Part shown: one piece after another, positions 27,931 through 32,176 of the stretch
How positions within the stretch are numbered: the first letter of the stretch is position 1
Layout: every line of letters starts with the position of its first letter
Source: Cellulomonas endophytica
GTDB taxonomy: Bacteria > Actinomycetota > Actinomycetes > Actinomycetales > Cellulomonadaceae
DNA length: 32,176 nt
Assembly: GCF_004123805.1 (NCBI RefSeq)
Contig: NZ_RWJX01000042.1
Location: 1-32,176, forward strand
Direction of reading: 5' to 3'
Made by a program: the position numbers and the translations under genes
Notes under the pieces: model-generated
Told to the model about the DNA's origin: nothing
The model's database searches: none
The model's input: only the letters and a program-made list of their open reading frames with translations

Positions 27931-29589
27931 GTGCTCACTCGGCCCTTCGCTGCCGTCCTCGCCGCGGTGGGGGTGGTGCTGGTGCTCCTCGGCGTCGCGT
28001 CGGCAACCCTCTGGCGCGCCGACGACGTGCTGACCGCCACCGCCACCTCGCGCACGCCGCTGCTGGTCACCGACCCCGGCGTGCTGGAGCTCGGCGGCGA
28101 CCCCGTGACCGTGCGGGTGACGGCCCCGGACGACGCCCCGGTCGTCCTCGCGGTCGGCCGCGACACGGACGTCCTCGGCTGGGTCGGCACGGACCCCTGG
28201 ACGCGGGTGACGGGCCTGTCCTCCTGGGACGCGCTGGCGACGAGCGCCGGCGGCGAGGGCGCGGCGGCGGGCGTGGCGTCGAGCACGGCCGCGGAGCCGT
28301 CGGCCGGCACGGACGCCGCCGCACCGGCGCCCGCGCCCGACCCGTCGGGGTCCGACCTGTGGGTGACCCAGGTGAGCGGCACGGGGTCGGCCGAGCTCGT
28401 CTGGCCGCGTCCCGACGAGGGGCGCTGGCTGCTGCTCGCCGCCACCACCGGGTCCGGCGACCCGACGCTCTCGCTGTCGTGGCCCCGGGTGGTGACGACG
28501 CCGTGGCTGTGGCCCCTCGTCACGGCGGGCGCGCTGCTGGTCCTGGTCGCGCTCGCCGTGTGGGTCCGCGCGGGTCGCCGCGCCCGGGGCGACGCCTGGG
28601 TCCCCGTCACGACGGGCGCCGTCCCCGTGGCGACCGACCCCCACGGCGTCGCGACCGTGCCGAGCCGCCGGGCGCTGCGCGCGGCCGAGCAGGCCGCCCG
28701 CGACGCGTCGCGCCGGGGCCCGCGCACCGGTGCGGTGCCGACGGTGAGCGGTGCGGTGCCGACGGTGAGCGGTGCGGTGCCGACGGTGAGCGGCGCGACC
28801 CCCGTCGGTGCGGTCCCGCAGCAGCCGGGCGACGACGCCGCCCGGGCGACGTCGACCCCCTCGGCGCCCGGGACTGTCCCGGAGCCGGTCGTCGCGTCGG
28901 CGCCCGACGGCGCCGCGGTCGACGCGACCGGCGTCGACGCCCCGCGCGTCCACGGCGACGGCGTCCTCGGCCGGGCGCCGGGTGGTCGGCCGTCCGCGGA
29001 CCCGGAGGACCTCGCCGAGCTCCGCCGTCCGGGCGGCAGCGAGGGCGACGGTCCGACGGGCGGCGCGACCTCGGCCGCGGACGTCCCCGCGGCCGCGCCC
29101 GCACCGACGACGGACCGTCGCCCCTCGCTGGTCGAGCGCCTCCGGTCGGCCCTCGGTCGCGCGCAGCCCACCGCTGCGGGTACCGACGGGACGGGTGCCG
29201 CCCCGGGGGCCGGGACCCGCGCGCCCGGCGACGTCACCCCGTCCGGGCCGGGCGTGGCGCCGGGGGAGGACGTCCCCGTCGTGCCGCCCCGCTGGTCCGG
29301 CCCGACGCCCGGAGCCGGACGGCCGGGTGGCTGGGTGCCGGAGGTGACGGAGGCGCAGGACCCCGCCCCGGGCACGGACGGCCCCGCGCCTGCCGACGCG
29401 GCGACGGCGGACGCGGAGCCCGCCGGTCCGACGCCCCCGGGTGCGGCCCCCCTCGAGCCCGGTGCGGCGGCCGCCACGCGCGGCGACGCGTGGCGCCGTG
29501 CCTGGGGACTGGGGGAGGGTGCCCGGCAGGAGGGCCCGCCGGCGGTGGCCGACCGGCCGGCGGAGGACGAGCGGGGGGAGTCCCGGTGA
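27931..29589 (+). CDS. Membrane protein with outer domain and long Pro/Ala-rich tail, unknown function
   Basis: This 552-residue protein is not recognised. A first membrane helix or uncleaved signal (residues 5-26) is followed by an outside domain to about residue 190 with a beta-rich start (LLVTDPGVLELGGDPVTVRV). A second helix spans residues 191-212 (WLWPLVTAGALLVLVALAVW). The remaining 340 residues would lie in the cytoplasm: a short basic motif SRRALRAAEQAARDAS, three exact 7-residue repeats, then Pro/Ala/Gly-rich, low-complexity sequence. The GTG start has GTGAGGA upstream. It overlaps the following lipoprotein gene by 4 nt, so the two are probably made together at the envelope. Confidence 0.82.
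   Translation: MLTRPFAAVLAAVGVVLVLLGVASATLWRADDVLTATATSRTPLLVTDPGVLELGGDPVTVRVTAPDDAPVVLAVGRDTDVLGWVGTDPWTRVTGLSSWDALATSAGGEGAAAGVASSTAAEPSAGTDAAAPAPAPDPSGSDLWVTQVSGTGSAELVWPRPDEGRWLLLAATTGSGDPTLSLSWPRVVTTPWLWPLVTAGALLVLVALAVWVRAGRRARGDAWVPVTTGAVPVATDPHGVATVPSRRALRAAEQAARDASRRGPRTGAVPTVSGAVPTVSGAVPTVSGATPVGAVPQQPGDDAARATSTPSAPGTVPEPVVASAPDGAAVDATGVDAPRVHGDGVLGRAPGGRPSADPEDLAELRRPGGSEGDGPTGGATSAADVPAAAPAPTTDRRPSLVERLRSALGRAQPTAAGTDGTGAAPGAGTRAPGDVTPSGPGVAPGEDVPVVPPRWSGPTPGAGRPGGWVPEVTEAQDPAPGTDGPAPADAATADAEPAGPTPPGAAPLEPGAAAATRGDAWRRAWGLGEGARQEGPPAVADRPAEDERGESR
28729..28791 (+). repeat. three identical 21-bp repeats inside the membrane-protein gene
   Basis: Three perfect copies of a 21-bp unit (28729-28749, 28750-28770, 28771-28791) encode GAVPTVS three times in a row. 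They stay in frame. A fourth degraded half-unit (GATPVGAVP) follows. Identity at DNA level points to recent slippage or unequal exchange. Confidence 0.9.
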
Positions 29590-30596
29590 CGGCACGACCG
29601 CAGCACGCCCGCGCCCGACGTGCGGCCGCGGCCGCTCTCGCGGTCGCCCTGACGGCGGGCCTCGCCGGGTGCGGCACGCCGCTGCCGGCCCCGGAGGCCC
29701 CCGCGGCGCCGGCGGTGGCGCCGGCCGCCCTGACCGCCGGCCAGGTGGACCGCGTCCTCGCCGACCTCGGCACCGTCCTGGCCGCCGGCGACGCCGCCCT
29801 CGACCCGGCGGCGCTCGGGCCACGCGTGACCGGGCCGGCCCTCGCGGTCCGGACGGCGGAGTACGTGCGCCAGACCGCGACCGCCGGTGCCCGGACGCCG
29901 ACCGTGCTGCCGACGCGGGCCCAGTCCGTCGTCGTGCCTGCGACGACCACGTGGCCGCGGACGCAGCTCGTCGTGACGGAGCAGCCCGCGGACCTGCAGG
30001 CGCAGCGGATCCTCGTCCTCCAGCAGCCCGACGCGCGCAGCCCGTACCGGCTGTGGGGCTGGGCCCGGCTGCTCCCCGGCGTGCAGCTGCCGGCGGTGGC
30101 CAGCAGCGCGACCGGCAGCCCCGTCCTGGCCGCGGACACCGACGCGCTGCGGCTGGCGCCGGCGCAGGTGCTCGAGCAGTACGCCGACGTGCTGACGAAC
30201 GGTGACGCGTCCGCGGCGGCGCCGGCCTTCGCCGCCGACGCCTTCCGCGACGGCCTGCGCACCGCGCGCGAGCAGACGGCCGCCAGCGTGGCGGCCGTGG
30301 CGACGGTCGCGGAGTCCACCGTGGCGGTGCCCGAGGGCGTCGTCGCGCTCGGCACGCTGGACGGCGGCGCGATCGTCGTCGGCCAGACGACGACCACGAC
30401 CACCCTGACCGTGTCCCAGGGCAGCCTGACGCTCGACCCGACGGAGGCCGCGCTCAGCGGTCGTCCGGAGGTGACCCGCACCCTCGTGTACACCTATCAG
30501 GACGTGCTCGCGTTCCACGTGCCCGCGGCGGGGTCGTCCGACCCGGTGCGGCTGCTCGCCGCGGAGCACGGCCGCGTGAGCGTCAGCGGCGAGTAG
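29586..30596 (+). CDS. Lipoprotein of unknown function
   Basis: This 336-residue protein starts at GTG 29586, overlapping the previous stop (GTGA). A basic n-region and hydrophobic stretch lead to the lipobox LAGC with Cys29 as anchor, so it is exported and held in the outer leaflet of the membrane. The mature part has a helical segment (LTAGQVDRVLADLGTVLAAGDAALDP), a central alpha/beta region with LRLAPAQVLEQYADVLTNGD, and a C-terminal Thr-rich strand. This may be two repeats of a small cone-like domain, but I do not recognise the family. The open frame extends far upstream as a shadow. Confidence 0.85.
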   Translation: MTARPQHARARRAAAAALAVALTAGLAGCGTPLPAPEAPAAPAVAPAALTAGQVDRVLADLGTVLAAGDAALDPAALGPRVTGPALAVRTAEYVRQTATAGARTPTVLPTRAQSVVVPATTTWPRTQLVVTEQPADLQAQRILVLQQPDARSPYRLWGWARLLPGVQLPAVASSATGSPVLAADTDALRLAPAQVLEQYADVLTNGDASAAAPAFAADAFRDGLRTAREQTAASVAAVATVAESTVAVPEGVVALGTLDGGAIVVGQTTTTTTLTVSQGSLTLDPTEAALSGRPEVTRTLVYTYQDVLAFHVPAAGSSDPVRLLAAEHGRVSVSGE

Positions 30597-30663
30597 CCCC
30601 ACCTGGCGGCCGCGCGCTCCCGCGCGCGCCCCACCCGGCACGACCGACAACGGAGGAACGACG

Positions 30664-31605
30664 ATGACGCAGCCGACGGGCGGCCCCCGCCCCCGCCTCG
30701 ACGTGCGGGGGGCGGTGGACCTGTCCGCTCTCGCACGGCCCGCGACCCCGCCGCCCGGCAGCCCGGGCGGGGTGCCCGTCGGCGGCCGGTACGTCGTGGA
30801 CGTCGACACGGAGGGGTTCCCGGCGCTCGTGCAGCGCTCGACGCAGCACCCCGTCGTCGTGCTGCTCTGGGCGTCCTGGAGCGAGGCCGCCAAGACCCTC
30901 GCCGCCGACCTCGGCGCGCTCGCCGACGAGGCGGGCGGCACCTGGCTCCTCGCCCGGATCGACGCGGAGGCGAACCCGCAGATCGCGCAGGCCTTCCAGA
31001 CGCAGTCGGTCCCCACGGTGGTGGCCGTCCTGGCCGGGCAGCCCCTGCCGCTCTTCCAGGGCGCGCTGCCGCGGGACCAGGTCGCCTCCGTCCTCGACCA
31101 GGTCCTGGCTGCGGCGCAGGCCAACGGAATCACCGGCCGGGTCACGGCGGCCGCCCCCGTGGAGGAGCCCGAGGAGCCGGCCGAGCCCCCGCTGCCGCCG
31201 CTGCACCAGCGCGCGTACGACGCCATCGAGGAGGGTGACTTCACCGCCGCCGCGGCGGCCTACGAGCAGGCCCTGCGCGAGAACCCGCGGGACGACCTGG
31301 CTCGCGCCGGGCTCGCTCAGGTGGGGTTGCTCGAGCGCACGCAGGCCGTCGACCCCCGCGCCGCCCGTGCCGCGGCCGCCGACGCCCCGGCGGACGTCGA
31401 TGCCGGACTGGTGGTGGCCGACCTCGACGTGCTCGGCGGCCAGGTGGCGGACGCCTTCGACCGGCTCGTCGACCTCGTGCGCCTCACCCGGGGCGAGGAC
31501 CGCGAGCGGGTGCGTACCCGGCTCGTCGACCTCTTCGAGGTCGTCGGGGGCGACGACCCGCGTGTCCACGCCGCGCGCCGCGCCCTCGCGGCCGCCCTGT
31601 ACTGA
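30664..31605 (+). CDS. CnoX/YbbN-like thioredoxin-TPR co-chaperone without CxxC
   Basis: This 313-residue cytoplasmic protein has a thioredoxin-like domain (about residues 43-155) followed by TPR-type helices (182-215 and on to the end). At the redox site the sequence is WASWSEAAKTL (69-79), so both cysteines are missing, while the cis-proline loop SVPT (115-118) is kept. YbbN/CnoX proteins hold unfolded clients and hand them to GroEL or DnaK; a lost CxxC fits a holdase rather than a disulfide exchanger. GGAGGA stands 7 nt before the ATG. It is the last gene before the rRNA promoter region. Confidence 0.9.
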   Translation: MTQPTGGPRPRLDVRGAVDLSALARPATPPPGSPGGVPVGGRYVVDVDTEGFPALVQRSTQHPVVVLLWASWSEAAKTLAADLGALADEAGGTWLLARIDAEANPQIAQAFQTQSVPTVVAVLAGQPLPLFQGALPRDQVASVLDQVLAAAQANGITGRVTAAAPVEEPEEPAEPPLPPLHQRAYDAIEEGDFTAAAAAYEQALRENPRDDLARAGLAQVGLLERTQAVDPRAARAAAADAPADVDAGLVVADLDVLGGQVADAFDRLVDLVRLTRGEDRERVRTRLVDLFEVVGGDDPRVHAARRALAAALY

Positions 31606-31784
31606 GGCCACCGGGCGCGCGCCGCCGTCCGGCGGGCCGCGGCCGGCACCGCTGCAGCACGGCGCAGTGCGGCGCGGTGCGGCGCGGCGCGGCGCGGTGC
31701 GCGCCCTCGGACGGGCCCCGCCCCAGCTGCGGACGGGGCGTCCCGCGACCGGACGACCGGTGACGCGGGTCACGCTCGCCGGAG
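31606..31784 (+). other. gene-free stretch between the CnoX-like gene and rRNA promoters
   Basis: I see no credible gene here. The first 40 bp can form a small stem (CCGCC 31622-31626 with GGCGG 31631-31635) that may help end the CnoX transcript. A 10-bp tandem repeat covers 31661-31700. The rest up to the first promoter is plain GC-rich sequence. Confidence 0.6.
31661..31700 (+). repeat. four 10-bp tandem repeats (GGCGCGGTGC)
   Basis: Units GGCGCAGTGC, GGCGCGGTGC, GGCGCGGCGC and GGCGCGGTGC follow each other without gaps. They end 85 bp before the first rRNA promoter. The 10-bp period is near one helical turn. Confidence 0.8.
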
Positions 31785-31814
31785 TTGCAGGGCCCGGCCG
31801 GACCGTCCTACAGT
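31785..31814 (+). promoter_or_regulatory. rRNA operon promoter P1
   Basis: TTGCAG (31785-31790), an 18-bp spacer and TACAGT (31809-31814) give a good sigma-A-type promoter on the plus strand with a start point near 31821. No reading frame follows, only the leader of an rRNA operon. Confidence 0.7.
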
Positions 31815-31898
31815 TCTCGACGGCCGCCCGCCAGGGAGGGCCGGACACGGGCTCAGGCCGGTGGCCGGACACCGGGGAGGCCCACCCTCTGACGACAC

Positions 31899-31914
31899 GG
31901 CGGATTCGTCCGCC
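31899..31914 (+). other. small UUCG-loop hairpin between P1 and P2
   Basis: GGCGGA (31899-31904) and TCCGCC (31909-31914) enclose TTCG, a tetraloop known for high stability in RNA. It would be part only of the transcript from P1. It could be a pause or processing element. Confidence 0.45.
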
Positions 31915-31970
31915 TGCTCGGCCGTGGGTGGATCTGCCTCTCGGGGCGGTCAGCACGGCGAGAGCCGAGG

Positions 31971-31999
31971 TTGACAGCCCAGAGGCCGGCAGATAAGTT
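31971..31999 (+). promoter_or_regulatory. rRNA operon promoter P2 (near-consensus)
   Basis: A perfect TTGACA (31971-31976), a 17-bp spacer and TAAGTT (31994-31999) form the strongest promoter in the window. The start point would be near 32006. The surrounding sequence (AGATAAGTTTGAACGGTTGC) is typical of actinobacterial rRNA promoters. Confidence 0.85.
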
Positions 32000-32005
32000 T
32001 GAACG

Positions 32006-32176
32006 GTTGCCCCGGCGCCGGATCGCAAGATCTCGGACCGAGTGCGTCTGCTCCTTGAGAACTCAACAGTGTGTCAAAGTAGTCGATGCCAAGATGGTCT
32101 GCTGCTTGCCATGTGCCTTCCGTTGTGGTGGGTGTGGGGTGAGTGGTGGGTCTTGGTTTTCTGGACAGGCCAACGG
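32006..32176 (+). ncRNA. rRNA operon leader with boxA (16S gene beyond the window)
   Basis: Downstream of P2 the base composition shifts sharply to a mixed, T/G-richer sequence. TGCTCCTTGAGAACTCAACA (32049-32068) is the actinobacterial rRNA antitermination boxA region, where the Nus factors load. A small stem CTCGGACCGAG (32032-32042) precedes it and could be a boxB-like element. The GT-rich stretch at 32110-32160 probably forms one half of the 16S processing stem. The mature 16S start motif (AGAGTTTGATC) is not reached, so the gene starts to the right. Confidence 0.8.

Noticed and set aside
25812..29585. Plus-strand open frame in front of the lipoprotein gene
   Set aside because: It is antisense to the coiled-coil gene and out of frame with the membrane-protein gene. 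The lipoprotein signal begins at 29586.
27741..31244. Extension of the coiled-coil frame upstream to 31244 (1766 codons in total)
   Set aside because: The extension runs antisense to three real plus-strand genes. The real start is the GTG at 27740 with a GGAGGA site and a DivIVA-like N-terminus.
32006..32176. Start of the 16S rRNA gene inside the window
   Set aside because: The leader and boxA are present, but the conserved AGAGTTTGATC start of 16S is not reached.

Overview
The window is chromosomal DNA from a very GC-rich (roughly 75 percent by eye) actinobacterium. The actinobacterial signs are the long fused-type delta subunit of ATP synthase, a DUF2550 protein next to atpC, the NucS mismatch endonuclease, many GTG starts, TANNNT leaderless promoters and a TTGAGAACTCAACA boxA in the rRNA leader. 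A member of Micrococcales or Kineosporiales fits best, but the genus cannot be read from the sequence.

Layout. (1) Positions 1-7937: the tail of an upstream gene, an AtpI-like membrane protein, and the complete F1Fo ATP synthase operon atpB-E-F-H-A-G-D-C. (2) 7966-9171: DUF2550 protein and nucS. (3) 9233-23259: a carbohydrate-uptake island on both strands. A leftward unit holds a sugar-binding lipoprotein, two permeases and a LacI-family regulator. It is divergent from a rightward GH42 beta-galactosidase, which is followed by a second binding lipoprotein, two permeases, a YicI-like GH31 alpha-xylosidase and finally a GH1 beta-glucosidase. (4) 23436-25942: a small zinc-ribbon-like protein, two alpha/beta hydrolases and a small unknown protein. 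(5) 25944-31605: a 598-residue hendecad coiled-coil protein on the minus strand, then on the plus strand a membrane protein, an overlapping lipoprotein and a CnoX-like thioredoxin/TPR protein. (6) 31606-32176: a gene-free stretch with two strong promoters and the boxA leader of an rRNA operon whose 16S gene lies beyond the window.

How the genes work together. The sugar island is wired by four copies of one palindrome (core CGAAGCGCTTCG, one copy with a single change), placed at the promoters of the first binding protein, the GH42 gene and the second binding protein. The resident LacI-family protein is the obvious candidate repressor. The GH1 gene instead carries a GGGAGCGCTCCC palindrome, the known CebR/CelR (cellobiose) operator type, so two sugar regulons appear to meet here. 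Beta-galactosidase, alpha-xylosidase and beta-glucosidase together would suit intracellular breakdown of imported xyloglucan-type oligosaccharides; this is inference. Neither transporter has its own ATPase gene, so a shared MsiK-type ATPase is expected elsewhere.

Other notable structure: perfect hairpins at both binding-protein/permease junctions and in front of four atp ribosome-binding sites; an 11-bp phased tandem repeat before a likely leaderless gene; 16 uninterrupted 11-residue repeats in the coiled-coil protein; and a binding palindrome that also forms the hairpin after the GH42 gene. I saw no insertion sequence, tRNA, CRISPR array or phage gene.
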